Part shown: positions 17,080 to 25,777 of the stretch, one piece after another
How the letters are laid out: each line of letters begins with the position of its first letter
How positions within the stretch are numbered: position 1 is the first letter of the stretch
NCBI GenBank assembly: GCA_944387015.1
Contig: CALXDH010000003.1
Span: 36,648-100,647, forward strand
Source of the DNA: an uncultured Oscillospiraceae bacterium
Lineage (GTDB): Bacteria > Bacillota > Clostridia > Oscillospirales > Oscillospiraceae
Length of the DNA stretch: 64,000 nt
Reading direction: 5' to 3'
Made by a program: the position numbers and the translations under genes
Notes under the pieces: model-generated
What the model was told of the DNA's origin: nothing
The model's input: only the letters and a program-made list of their open reading frames with translations
Database searches by the model: none

Positions 17080-17880
17080 TCAAGCGGAGATCAATTGAGG
17101 CCCGTCATGCCTTTCTAAAATGACATCGGCAACTTTCATAAGGGAATCCAAACATAACAAAATTTTCAGGGCTTGCTCCTTTGTTCCAAAGGACGTCTGC
17201 TCACCGTGACAAATCAAATGGCGGTTTGCATGTACATCCTGTTCAGACTGCGATAGGGTTCCTCCCAAAACCTTGAATCTGATGTAGCCAATGAGATAGC
17301 TGTACTCGCCTACTGCATCATCAAGATCCATCGCTTCCAAAATAATCTTAATCATGCGGCCTTTTTCGCTTGTCGAAGATGTTTTGTAGCGGGTTGAGAG
17401 CAGGTCCTCATTTTTGGGATTTGGACGGAAGCCTTCCCGTTTCAAGAATTTTTCTATGTCATCCAGAACACCTTCCAGCTGTGTCATTAAAATCGCAACA
17501 GCGCCAAAATAATGTCCTGTTCGGTATAGGGTAAACGCTTCCTCCAATGGAGCTTGGCGGGCTTTTGTGAGGATAGGGGATGAGAGGCATTTTTCTTCAA
17601 GCTCTGATATAAATGGCACACCAAAGTGCTGTTCGATCAGATGGTGAAAGGCATCTACATCAGTATTGTTCATACAGTCAATGATTTGACGATGAAATAT
17701 CGGATCATATTCCAAAAAAGCGGGCCATTCAAACTCCGCCATAATTTGAACGTACTCATGATAATTGGACAGCTCGACCTCTGATCTCAGAGTCTCTTGC
17801 GCTTCGTATACTTTTGTAATCGCCGCGACAATTTTGGAGATGTCTAAGATGGGAACATCGTGTTTGCAAACCTGATACAT
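17080..17880 (-). CDS. HEPN-like protein, candidate toxin or defence gene
   Basis: I use ATG 17880 behind AGGAGG, giving 266 residues; an upstream extension is antisense to the next gene and unlikely. The C-terminal helical region carries NRHLICHG (Arg220 and His225), an R-X4-H motif as in HEPN ribonucleases. It is preceded by a helix pair (YRTGHYFGAVAILMTQLEGVL) typical of that fold and followed by an FGTKEQALKILLCLDSL helix. HEPN proteins act in abortive infection and toxin systems by cutting RNA. The gene stands alone and antisense inside the type IV secretion operon, like a cargo insertion. Nuclease activity is inferred from one motif only. Confidence 0.6.
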   Translation of the reverse strand: MYQVCKHDVPILDISKIVAAITKVYEAQETLRSEVELSNYHEYVQIMAEFEWPAFLEYDPIFHRQIIDCMNNTDVDAFHHLIEQHFGVPFISELEEKCLSSPILTKARQAPLEEAFTLYRTGHYFGAVAILMTQLEGVLDDIEKFLKREGFRPNPKNEDLLSTRYKTSSTSEKGRMIKIILEAMDLDDAVGEYSYLIGYIRFKVLGGTLSQSEQDVHANRHLICHGEQTSFGTKEQALKILLCLDSLMKVADVILERHDGPQLISA

Positions 17881-17938
17881 TGTTTGTCCTCCTATCGGAT
17901 TCCCATTGGAAATCGGGATAATTATATCATAAAGGAGG

Positions 17939-18847
17939 GTGATTGTCATATTCATTTGGGAATTTGTCGCATCCACAGTGATGGATGATCTCATGGACTG
18001 GCTGTATGGCCAGATCGTGGGTTTCCTTGGTAATTTTTTTGCTACCATGGGAAACATGGGAGTTGAACTTTTTGAGATGGCATGGGTACAGGCCATCGTT
18101 TTATTTTTCTCTCAACTTGGATGGGCTTTATTTGGGACAGGCTTGGTGGTGGCATGTTTTGAATGCGGAATTGAATACTCTGCTGGCCGCGCCAATATTC
18201 GTCAGACCGCACTCTATGCAATTAAAGGCTTTTTGGCTGTGGGGATGTTCACGGTGGTTCCCGTTCGCTTGTATTCCATGGCAGTTTCACTGCAAGGCAA
18301 TCTCTCTGCTGGAATAACGGGTTTCGGAACCAATATCGGTGATGTCGGGCAACAGATCCTTACAGATTTAAATACCGGAGACAGCCTGACAGAAATTATG
18401 GCACAATCTCATTTTGGGCTCGGAATTATTACCAGTCCCGTTATGTTCCTGTTTTGTATGATTTTAATGGCCTATGCCGTGGTAAAGGTGTTTCTTTCCA
18501 ACTTGAAAAGAGGCGGTATTCTTCTGATTCAGATTGCCGTAGGCAGCTTGTATATGTTCTCTATACCTCGAGGGTATATTGATGGATTCATACAGTGGAT
18601 GAAGCAGATAATTGGACTCTGCCTGACTGCTTTTCTTCAAGCTACCATTTTAGTCGCAGGTCTGATGGTGTTTCGTGAAAATGCCCTTCTAGGGCTGGGA
18701 CTCATGCTTTCAGCAGGCGAGGTGCCACGGATTGCCGGAACCTTTGGACTGGATACGACAACTCATGCGAATATAATGAGTGCAGTTTACACTGCCCAGG
18801 CTGCAGTCAATACAACCCGCTCCGTATTTCAGGCGGTTGCAAAATAG
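17939..18847 (+). CDS. VirB6/TrbL-like conjugation membrane protein
   Basis: This polytopic protein has about six hydrophobic segments, a long N-terminal region and repeated AVG/VGM-type helices. It matches the VirB6-like (TrbL-type) inner-membrane channel proteins of Firmicutes ICEs. It would form part of the transfer channel with VirB3, VirB4 and the pilin-like protein. The start is odd. AAAGGAGG at 17931-17938 directly abuts GTG 17939, and the well-spaced in-frame codon (17948) is ATA. ATG 17981 would remove the first 14 residues. It resumes the operon after the antisense HEPN-like gene. Confidence 0.8.
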   Translation: MIVIFIWEFVASTVMDDLMDWLYGQIVGFLGNFFATMGNMGVELFEMAWVQAIVLFFSQLGWALFGTGLVVACFECGIEYSAGRANIRQTALYAIKGFLAVGMFTVVPVRLYSMAVSLQGNLSAGITGFGTNIGDVGQQILTDLNTGDSLTEIMAQSHFGLGIITSPVMFLFCMILMAYAVVKVFLSNLKRGGILLIQIAVGSLYMFSIPRGYIDGFIQWMKQIIGLCLTAFLQATILVAGLMVFRENALLGLGLMLSAGEVPRIAGTFGLDTTTHANIMSAVYTAQAAVNTTRSVFQAVAK

Positions 18848-18925
18848 GCACCCGTGCATCTGCCTGTGAGATTGTCCCAATCGTGCGTAGCTGGAATAGG
18901 CAACAATGGAAAAAGTACTTAAGAG

Positions 18926-19729
18926 GTGCATATCATTCGGACCGAACAATATCATGCTGTGTCGCTTTCGGGCGGAAAGGACAGCACGGCTATGCTGCTT
19001 CTTATGATTGAGCGTGAAATGCCCATCGATATTGTATTGACCGCAGATACAGGAATGGAATTCCCTGAGATGTATCAGCATCTCGACCGTTTGGATGAGT
19101 TTTTGTTTCATGAGAGGGGCATCCACTTGACTACCCTTCGGCATCCACAAGGTTTTGAGTGGCTGATGTTTTATGAACCCAAGCAGAAGCAGACATCCAT
19201 AGAGCAGCGGCAAAAACTTGGCATTTCACTACAGGGAAATGGCTGGCCTGGGGCACGTGTACGATGGTGTACTGGTCAGCTGAAAACCCATCTAATGAGT
19301 AAAGAGATCAACCGCTTAAAAGGAGAATTTCACGCAATCCATTATATTGGTATAGCAGCAGATGAGCCAAAACGCATAAGGGAAGAGCATTATCCTCTTG
19401 TCGATTGGGGTATCACAGAAAAAGATGCCTTACAGATTTGCTATGACCGCGGATATGATTGGGGTGGTCTCTATGAAATTTATCATAGATGTTCGTGCTG
19501 GTGTTGTCCCCTACAAAAAATAGGTGAATTAAGGAAGCTAAGACATCACCACCCTGAATTGTGGATGCGGCTTCGGGAACTAGATAAACGAGCTTTGGAA
19601 CAGTTTGGGAATAGTGCGCTTGGTCAATTTAAAAAAGGTTGGACTGTTGAACAGTTAGAACAGAGATTTGCAGCTGAGGACTTGCAAATCTCTGTTTTTG
19701 ATTTATTAAATAAGCCCATTCACCCATAG
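18926..19729 (+). CDS. PAPS reductase/ATP pyrophosphatase-family protein
   Basis: The PP-loop SLSGGKDSTAML near the N terminus places it in the adenine nucleotide alpha-hydrolase (PAPS reductase-like) superfamily. VRWCTGQLKT (residues about 110) and a CSCWCCPLQ cluster near residue 190 are the paired Cys motifs seen in mobile-element and DndC-like members. It probably adenylates or sulfur-transfers to a nucleic acid or small substrate; no dnd neighbours are visible. Homologues recur inside ICE transfer operons. The GTG 18926 start overlaps AAGAGG, the third weak start in this module. A 14-bp hairpin followed by T residues lies inside its last codons. Confidence 0.8.
   Translation: MHIIRTEQYHAVSLSGGKDSTAMLLLMIEREMPIDIVLTADTGMEFPEMYQHLDRLDEFLFHERGIHLTTLRHPQGFEWLMFYEPKQKQTSIEQRQKLGISLQGNGWPGARVRWCTGQLKTHLMSKEINRLKGEFHAIHYIGIAADEPKRIREEHYPLVDWGITEKDALQICYDRGYDWGGLYEIYHRCSCWCCPLQKIGELRKLRHHHPELWMRLRELDKRALEQFGNSALGQFKKGWTVEQLEQRFAAEDLQISVFDLLNKPIHP
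19659..19699 (+). terminator. Terminator-like hairpin in the 3' coding end
   Basis: AACAGAGATTTGCA (19659-19672) pairs perfectly with TGCAAATCTCTGTT (19683-19696) across a 10-nt loop, followed by TTTGATTT. It ends about 30 bp before the stop codon of the PAPS-reductase-like gene. It could terminate or attenuate, or protect mRNA ends. The next 160 bp to 19889 hold no gene I can support. Confidence 0.5.
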
Positions 19730-19889
19730 TGCCATGGATGCAGAGAACAACGTCCAATAAAGATGCAGATGAGACTTTGGCCATTGCAGTTGCTTCCTTT
19801 TCTCGCATTTCTTTGGTACTTTCTGTGAATAGCTTTTGAGTCACTGCATGAGTATGCTTGCTTTGTGAAAGAGAAAAGGAGGTGCAAAT

Positions 19890-20207
19890 ATGGAGCCAAC
19901 CAAAAACCTCTGCGCACAGATCCCTGAAAGCCTGCATGCCAAGATTCGTGAGCAGCAGGAAGCAAAGGGACAAACATTAAGTCAATACATGACAGCAATA
20001 CTCACAGAACACTTTGAAAAGGAGGAAATAAAGAGAATGGACACAGCCACTAGAACAATTGCTTTTCAGGTGCCAGAGGAAATGTTTCAGGAAATGAAGC
20101 AGTACCTTAAAAAACACAATCTGAAGCAAAAGGAGTTTATCATGGGGCTCATTCAGCAGGCATTAACAGATGATGCGGATACTGCATCGTTGGAAAGCAA
20201 AGAGTAA
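19890..20207 (+). CDS. Tandem ribbon-helix-helix-like protein
   Basis: The 105-residue product contains two similar halves, each a short strand followed by two helices: AQIPESLHAKIREQ with SQYMTAILTEHF, then AFQVPEEMFQEMKQYL with KEFIMGLIQQAL. This is the pattern of ribbon-helix-helix DNA-binding domains, here in tandem in one chain. ATG 19890 follows AAAAGGAGG. It is probably an operon regulator or relaxosome-type DNA-binding protein and lies just before the VirB3/VirB4 genes. I cannot identify its operator. Confidence 0.65.
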   Translation: MEPTKNLCAQIPESLHAKIREQQEAKGQTLSQYMTAILTEHFEKEEIKRMDTATRTIAFQVPEEMFQEMKQYLKKHNLKQKEFIMGLIQQALTDDADTASLESKE

Positions 20208-20272
20208 TTTAAACAGCAAGTCCGGTGCAAGTAATCGTGCACCGGGCTTGCTTTATGGAGGAGGTAGCCACA

Positions 20273-20536
20273 GTGTACATATACCCTGAGAATCTTACGG
20301 CAAAACCCAAATTGTGGTTTTGGACACTACAGGATATTGCAATTTTGGGAATTGCCGGGTTGGTGTCTATTTTGGCACTTGCCCAGACTGGCTTTGCCCT
20401 TCCGCTGGTAATTACGTTTCTCTACGGTTTTTTGTCGATCCGCATGGAGGAAACTAGCGTTTTGGATTATCTGCGATGTGCGGCCTGTTTTCTCTTCCTC
20501 AAACAACAAACATTCTATTGGAGGCTTGATCCTTGA
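20273..20536 (+). CDS. VirB3/PrgI-like conjugation membrane protein
   Basis: GTG 20273 with GGAGGAGG is better supported than earlier starts. The 87-residue protein has two adjacent membrane helices (DIAILGIAGLVSILALA and ALPLVITFLYGFLSI) and a C-terminal amphipathic region. This is the size and topology of VirB3-like proteins, which sit at the base of the conjugation channel and contact VirB4. It overlaps the following gene by 4 bp, just upstream of the VirB4 ATPase gene, the usual order. Confidence 0.7.
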   Translation: MYIYPENLTAKPKLWFWTLQDIAILGIAGLVSILALAQTGFALPLVITFLYGFLSIRMEETSVLDYLRCAACFLFLKQQTFYWRLDP

Positions 20537-21114
20537 AACGATCCGAAAAGAAACAACTTCGTCAACTGCAATCTACCCGCCAGCTTATGGATATTCATGA
20601 AATTATGGAAAGTTCCGTCCGGACCGGACACGGCGAACTGGCCTTCTTTTTCATTTCTCCGCTGAATCTCTCATTACTCCCCCAGGAAGCGATTCAAAGC
20701 CGGATTCACGACCTGGCGTTGCTCCTTCAGGAGAAAGGAGCACTGGAACTAATGGCACTGGATGCCAGAGAATCCTTACAACGAACGCGCGATTGGTATC
20801 AGGAACGCATAGCGGTGGAATCCGAACCAAAGCTACGAGAGCTATTGATGGATGACTGCAGACACATGGATTCCATCAGTCTTCTATCCACAGGAAAGCG
20901 AGAATTTGCAATTGTCCTCCGTGTAAAAGATCTTACAGAATGCGGGGGAGAGTTATTCCTTTCCAGCATGGAGGAATCCATCCGCAAGCAGGGCTTCCGC
21001 GTTCGCCGTGCGCGCAAGCAGGATTTGATGCGGCTCCTCGCAATTTACTACGAGCAGAATATTTCTGTTGAGAGATATGACGATCTGGATGGAGAGAGGT
21101 GGGGTGCGCAGTGA
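20533..21114 (+). CDS. Conjugal transfer protein upstream of VirB4
   Basis: The 193-residue soluble protein begins with TTG 20533 inside the end of the VirB3-like gene and overlaps VirB4 by 4 bp. It contains a helix-rich centre (ALELMALDARESLQRTRDWYQERI) and a C terminus ending ISVERYDDLDGERWG. This resembles the N-terminal domain of VirB4-type proteins, so in this element the VirB4 N-terminal function may be a separate chain. That is inference from position and sequence style. It is almost certainly part of the secretion apparatus. Confidence 0.65.
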   Translation: MKRSEKKQLRQLQSTRQLMDIHEIMESSVRTGHGELAFFFISPLNLSLLPQEAIQSRIHDLALLLQEKGALELMALDARESLQRTRDWYQERIAVESEPKLRELLMDDCRHMDSISLLSTGKREFAIVLRVKDLTECGGELFLSSMEESIRKQGFRVRRARKQDLMRLLAIYYEQNISVERYDDLDGERWGAQ

Positions 21115-22907
21115 AGCAGAAAAAACAACAGCCGAAAGTTGACCGTCCATTAGGATTTCTGGATTGCATTGCGCCATCCATAATCCGCTTTCAAACAGAC
21201 CACTGTATATTGGGAAGCTCTTATCGTTGCTATTGGGCTTTGAAAGAGTATCCTACATCCACTGATGAACAGGCGATCCTGCGCCATCTTGGAAAACACA
21301 GCGGAATTACCCTCCATATCTATGCGCGGCCGGTATCGCTTTCTGAAGAACGGGTCATTCTGAACAACGCTGCAAACCGAAACCACATGAATCGGACAGC
21401 AAACGATGTAAAACAATCTGTTTTGGCGGAGAAAAACCTGCGGGATATGGCGGTTGTTTCCGGCCAAAGAGAACCTTTGTTTTATTGTGCTGTATACTTG
21501 GAGCTTGCTGCACCGACATTGGAGGAGCTGCATTTCCTGCAGAATGAAGTTCAGTCTGAACTGGTGCGTGGAAAGTTAAATGTTGATCGGCTATTGATGC
21601 AGCAACAAACCGGTTTTCTCTGCACAAATCCGGCTGGCCATAATGCGTTTGGACGTGCTTTTGAACGTGTCCTCCCTGTTTCCTCGGTAGCGAATCTCTT
21701 CCCGAACGATTATTCAGGGAAGGTTGACCCTCACGGCTTCTATCTCGGGCGCGACAAGTACGGCGGAAATGTGATCGTAGATTTTGACCGTAGAACAGAT
21801 GACATCACAAATGCCAGCATTTTGATTCTGGGAAACTCCGGTCAAGGCAAATCTTACCTTATTAATGATTTGCTCTGCATTCTGCTGGAGTCCGGGAAGA
21901 GCATCATTGCAATGGACTCCGAGCATGAATTGGTAACATTATGCGATCGGCTTGGTGGGTGCTTTATTGATTTGTTTAACGGCAATTACTCCATCAATCT
22001 GATGGAACCGCGCTGTTGGGACACTGAGCCGGAAGCGACAGTGGACCCGGATACTCCTCGAGCATTTCGTAGCAGTTCGATCCTCACACAGCATATCTCC
22101 TTCCTGCGGGATGTTTTCCGAAGATACCGAGAATTTGACGATCGGCAACTGGATGTGCTGGAACTGATGGCAGAACGGCTTTATCGGAAATGGAAGATCA
22201 CAGACGACACAGACTTTACTCGAATGACACCTATGCAGCATCCGACATTGACGGATCTCTACGATACCATTGAAGATGCATACCGGAATTATGATCGGGA
22301 GGAAATGCCGCTCTACCCGCAGTCCATTCTACAAGACCTGCTGTTGGGCATCCGCGCAATGTGTAAGGTCCGTTTTTTCAACGGATATACAAATATTACG
22401 AGTTCGCGCTTCTTGGTGTTTGGGGTAAAAGATTTGGAACACATTGCAAAGAATCTCCGAGATACTTTTCTCTTGAATATCTTCTCCTATATGTCTGACA
22501 AATTACTCACCGCCGGGAATACGGTCGCCGTATTGGATGAGCTGTATCTATGGCTGGACAATCCTGTTGCGATTACATATATTCGCAACTCTCTGAAGCG
22601 CGTGCGAAAGCGTGATTCCGCTTTGATTATGGCAAGTCAAAACCTGGAAGACTTTGATCAACCGGGGGTCAGAGAATTGACACGTCCTCTGTTTTCAATT
22701 CCCCAACATCAGTTCATCTTCAATGCAGGCACTGTAGACAAATCCTTTTATATGGATCTTCTGCAGTTAGAGGAATCTGAGTTTGAACACATCCGCAGCC
22801 CACAGCGAGGTGTCTGCCTTTATAAGTGCGGGCATGAGCGATTTTTGTTGGAGGTTGATGTCCCGAAGCACAGAGCTGAGCTGTTTGGAACGGCAGGCGG
22901 AAGATGA
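21111..22907 (+). CDS. VirB4-family conjugation ATPase
   Basis: The 598-residue ATPase starts at GTG 21111 (stop overlap with the preceding gene). Walker A is GNSGQGKSY at residue about 243, preceded by the family's typical GRDKYGGNVIVD strand. The Walker B region is VAVLDELYLW near residue 475. VirB4 powers assembly of the type IV secretion channel and substrate movement at the membrane. A usual motif near the C terminus (MASQNLEDFDQPGVRELTRP) is present. Length is normal for ICE VirB4 lacking a large N-terminal domain. It overlaps the M23 hydrolase gene by 4 bp. Confidence 0.93.
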   Translation: MKQKKQQPKVDRPLGFLDCIAPSIIRFQTDHCILGSSYRCYWALKEYPTSTDEQAILRHLGKHSGITLHIYARPVSLSEERVILNNAANRNHMNRTANDVKQSVLAEKNLRDMAVVSGQREPLFYCAVYLELAAPTLEELHFLQNEVQSELVRGKLNVDRLLMQQQTGFLCTNPAGHNAFGRAFERVLPVSSVANLFPNDYSGKVDPHGFYLGRDKYGGNVIVDFDRRTDDITNASILILGNSGQGKSYLINDLLCILLESGKSIIAMDSEHELVTLCDRLGGCFIDLFNGNYSINLMEPRCWDTEPEATVDPDTPRAFRSSSILTQHISFLRDVFRRYREFDDRQLDVLELMAERLYRKWKITDDTDFTRMTPMQHPTLTDLYDTIEDAYRNYDREEMPLYPQSILQDLLLGIRAMCKVRFFNGYTNITSSRFLVFGVKDLEHIAKNLRDTFLLNIFSYMSDKLLTAGNTVAVLDELYLWLDNPVAITYIRNSLKRVRKRDSALIMASQNLEDFDQPGVRELTRPLFSIPQHQFIFNAGTVDKSFYMDLLQLEESEFEHIRSPQRGVCLYKCGHERFLLEVDVPKHRAELFGTAGGR

Positions 22908-23950
22908 ACGGTTTCGTTTTAGCGGCGAAAGCCGCAGCACTCTTATCAGACCAGAATGTCAGGAAACGGTTTGGCTGGACGCTGGTTATCATTCTCTCTC
23001 CGATTATTGTTGTTCTAGCATTCATTCTATCTCTTGCATCAGGCTCCGCTTCGCATAACACAGCCGCTGTGGAGTTGTGTTTCAATGGTGGCGTAGTTCC
23101 CGCACAAATGCCTGCGGAATATCGATCCTATATTGAAGAAATGCGTGACAGCTTTCTTACACTGGATCAATACCTTGAATCCATCAATGGTATGACAGAA
23201 GGTGGAAAATCCGTGGATACAGTGCAGGTAAAAGCGGATTTTTACGCCCTCTTTTTTGGAGATGAACAGCCTGGCCGCAGAGCCGTTTCAAATTTTGCGG
23301 ATTGCTTTGTCACCTATGAAAAACGAACCAGGACCATTACGAATGATGATGGAACGACATCTGAAGAGAGTTATACCGTTGCGATCCCGATTGAAGATCC
23401 TGAAATAGTATGGGAGCAGATCAAAACCACTATGGGGATAGAGATTACCGCAGAGAACCGGATCAACGCTCAAAGTATATATAACCTGATCCAATATGGC
23501 TGGAGCGGCAGCGGTAGTCTGGATGGGATAGATATTGGTGGCCCTGTCATGAGTGTAGATGGTTTTTGTTCCCCGCTGGGTGCAAACTGGAGATCTATGA
23601 TCTCCTCCGATTTTGGATATCGGATATGCCCGTACCATGGTCGTGAACTGCACTCTGGCTTGGATCTGGCAGCTCCCGCTGGTACATCGATTCGTGCTGC
23701 TTTATCTGGGACAGTTGTCAAAAGCTACTACAGCAATTCCTACGGAAACTATACAGTGATCGATCATGGTAACGGAATGACTACAGCCTATGCACACCAG
23801 TCAAAGCGTCTCGTTTCTGTTGGAGACACGGTGAATGCTGGAGAAGTAATTGGTCTGGTAGGCTCTACGGGGAATTCAACCGGACCACATTTGCATTTTG
23901 AGGTCCGCGTGGATGGAAACCTTCAGGACCCCAAGTTGTATCTCCCATAA
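22904..23950 (+). CDS. Membrane-anchored M23 peptidoglycan hydrolase (VirB1-like role)
   Basis: An N-terminal membrane helix (residues 24-43) anchors an extracellular protein. The C-terminal M23 domain carries the zinc motifs HSGLDLAAPAGT and GPHLHFEV, with SDFGYRICPYHGRE before them. It would cut cross-linked peptidoglycan to let the conjugation channel through the wall, the role of VirB1-type enzymes. The middle region (residues 60-190) has a VKADFYALFF/VSNFADCF block typical of ICE hydrolases of this kind. ATG 22904 overlaps the VirB4 stop, so it is translationally coupled. Confidence 0.9.
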   Translation: MNGFVLAAKAAALLSDQNVRKRFGWTLVIILSPIIVVLAFILSLASGSASHNTAAVELCFNGGVVPAQMPAEYRSYIEEMRDSFLTLDQYLESINGMTEGGKSVDTVQVKADFYALFFGDEQPGRRAVSNFADCFVTYEKRTRTITNDDGTTSEESYTVAIPIEDPEIVWEQIKTTMGIEITAENRINAQSIYNLIQYGWSGSGSLDGIDIGGPVMSVDGFCSPLGANWRSMISSDFGYRICPYHGRELHSGLDLAAPAGTSIRAALSGTVVKSYYSNSYGNYTVIDHGNGMTTAYAHQSKRLVSVGDTVNAGEVIGLVGSTGNSTGPHLHFEVRVDGNLQDPKLYLP

Positions 23951-23967
23951 ATTATAAGGAGGAGTTT

Positions 23968-24339
23968 ATGAGTCATTCATCTGAGATTCGCGTTTTACGC
24001 GTGAGGCCGGGACAAGCACCTGAGCAGATCCAAATACCCAATACACTGTCAGCATTCCAACAGGAGGTGGGGGGATGGATTGAAACGGTTTCTTTAGGAG
24101 ACGGAGCCATCCTAATTTGCAACGAGGAAGGAAAACTCACCGGAATGGATGGTAACCGACGGCTCGGAAACGACATTATAGCCGGGCCTTTCTTGGTCGT
24201 AGGTGATGATGGGAAAGGAGGCGTTTGTTCTTTGCAAAATGACCAGGTCCATACTTGGCAAAAACAATTTGCACAGCCGGAACTTTTCCAGCCTGGCGAG
24301 ATAGAGAATTCCATACGTATCGAATTTCATACAATGTAA
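23968..24339 (+). CDS. DUF3846-family protein
   Basis: The pattern IRVLRVRPGQ, then LSAFQQEVGGWIE, ICNEEGKLTGMDGNRR and IIAGPFLVVGDD matches DUF3846, a small beta-rich family common in ICEs and phages. It has 123 residues, no membrane segment and a good AAGGAGGAG ribosome binding site. Function is unknown. It begins a short run of small soluble genes between the secretion and mobilisation modules. Confidence 0.8.
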   Translation: MSHSSEIRVLRVRPGQAPEQIQIPNTLSAFQQEVGGWIETVSLGDGAILICNEEGKLTGMDGNRRLGNDIIAGPFLVVGDDGKGGVCSLQNDQVHTWQKQFAQPELFQPGEIENSIRIEFHTM

Positions 24340-24352
24340 GGAGGTAAGAACC

Positions 24353-24610
24353 ATGGATAAGGTGGAGTTAAAAGTAAGCATTGAGACGGAGCGACTGAAT
24401 GCGCTCTGTTTTTTTATGTCCAGTAAGGGAAACACAACTCCGCAAAAGGAATTGGAACGAAAAGTGCAGGAACTATATGAGGAGTATGTTCCTGCAGATA
24501 CCCGCGAATATTTGGACAGCAAAATCAAATCACCTACAAACCGTCCTCGTAGGCACCCCAGAAAGACTGTCGTACCCAAGCCCGCTGAGGAAATGGGGGA
24601 GCTCCAGTGA
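24353..24610 (+). CDS. Small ICE protein, DUF6103-like
   Basis: The 85-residue protein starts with a short strand (VELKVSIETERLNAL), then a helix (ELERKVQELYEEYVP), and ends with a basic Pro-rich tail (RPRRHPRKTVVPKP). Similar proteins annotated DUF6103 occur at this position in other clostridial ICEs; the match is from memory. The strand-helix start resembles RHH-type DNA-binding proteins. It overlaps the next gene by 4 bp and has a clear AAGGAGG site. Confidence 0.65.
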   Translation: MDKVELKVSIETERLNALCFFMSSKGNTTPQKELERKVQELYEEYVPADTREYLDSKIKSPTNRPRRHPRKTVVPKPAEEMGELQ

Positions 24611-25641
24611 ACAGCAGAGACATTACCCTCTGGATCGACGAACGCTGGTATGATGCGCTGACCAAGCATCTGAAAGGTAAAACCCTGGAGGAGCATCTGG
24701 AGAATGTCATCGAAGAGATGTGCAACAAGCTCCCTCAGCAGGAGTATGAAAGTATCAGGGGAGAGATCTGGCAGGAACAGCAGGACGAGCGGAAAGCTCG
24801 GGAAGCTGCAAGACGCTTTGCGGTGTTCCATGTTACGGAGGGTGGCAACTCCACCTACTTCCTGGCCGAGGAGAATCTGGAGTTCTTTCAGATTGCTCGT
24901 CGCATTCGTAGCTACATTCGAAAGTCGGGAAAAGATACCCCAGCACAATTCACTGGGATGTTTTCTCATGGAGAGAGAGTATCTCGTGAGCAGTTCGATG
25001 AATATGTGTCAGAGCGTCTGGACAACACCGGCAGAGTAGTCGGCGCCTTCGATATTGATCTGGACAACGGTTATCTCGATGCACTCAACATCATGGATGG
25101 ATGGAAGCGATTCCACATCCGGGATGTCAGCAGTGCTGTCTACTTTGCCCTGAAGAAAAGCGGCGCTTCACTGGAAGAGCAGTGGAGCACCTTTCTGGAT
25201 CGTCTGCAAGGAAAAGAGGTTACATACGAAACAGAGTCTCAGTATCTAACTGGCAGTCGGACGCTCCGCGCAGAAGATATCTCCTTTGCAGAAGACATTA
25301 TTCAGAACGACAACCTGCTGGAGTTCTACATGGAAGTATCGTTCAATGCGGATCAAGTGTTTGGAACCAATGTCTGCACCACAGAGAATGACGACTGGCT
25401 GGACATCTACGCCAACTATGATCTGGAGCGCAGCTGTGTCTGCGACACCCTGGAAGTGTTCCTGCAGCGTAGCAATGGCGATGAGCTGGGCTTCAAGTAT
25501 CGACTCAGTTCAGAGGAACAGGCCCTGTTCGTCCCCAAGATGAACAGCTACTGTCAGGAGCATTGGGGGCAGAGTTTGGAGGAGTGTTGTGCGGACTATC
25601 TGGCAGAGCACCGTCAGGCACCCCCGGAGATGCAGATGTAG
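24607..25641 (+). CDS. ICE protein of unknown function (344 aa)
   Basis: GTG 24607 overlaps the preceding stop, with GGGGGAG upstream. The first 45 residues (DITLWIDERWYDAL and EEHLENVIEEMCNKL) look like a strand-helix-helix unit related to the preceding small protein. The remainder is acidic and soluble: a GNSTYFLAEENLEFFQIAR segment, a GAFDIDLDNGYLDAL block, and a C-terminal part with repeated Cys and Trp. I recognise no catalytic motif. Its codon use is more GC-rich than the transfer genes, as in the accessory genes at 0.4-4.7 kb. It closes the run before the oriT candidate. Confidence 0.6.
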   Translation: MNSRDITLWIDERWYDALTKHLKGKTLEEHLENVIEEMCNKLPQQEYESIRGEIWQEQQDERKAREAARRFAVFHVTEGGNSTYFLAEENLEFFQIARRIRSYIRKSGKDTPAQFTGMFSHGERVSREQFDEYVSERLDNTGRVVGAFDIDLDNGYLDALNIMDGWKRFHIRDVSSAVYFALKKSGASLEEQWSTFLDRLQGKEVTYETESQYLTGSRTLRAEDISFAEDIIQNDNLLEFYMEVSFNADQVFGTNVCTTENDDWLDIYANYDLERSCVCDTLEVFLQRSNGDELGFKYRLSSEEQALFVPKMNSYCQEHWGQSLEECCADYLAEHRQAPPEMQM

Positions 25642-25777
25642 CGCTGTGCTGCCCCTGTGAGCCGTTGTGCGCGGCTTTCAACGGCTGGCCGACCGAGTAC
25701 CCTGCCCCGATGGATTGTGCGGCGTTGAGCCGTTTTTTCAAGGGGGGCGGGGGCTGACGAAAAAGAAGCAGGAGAAA

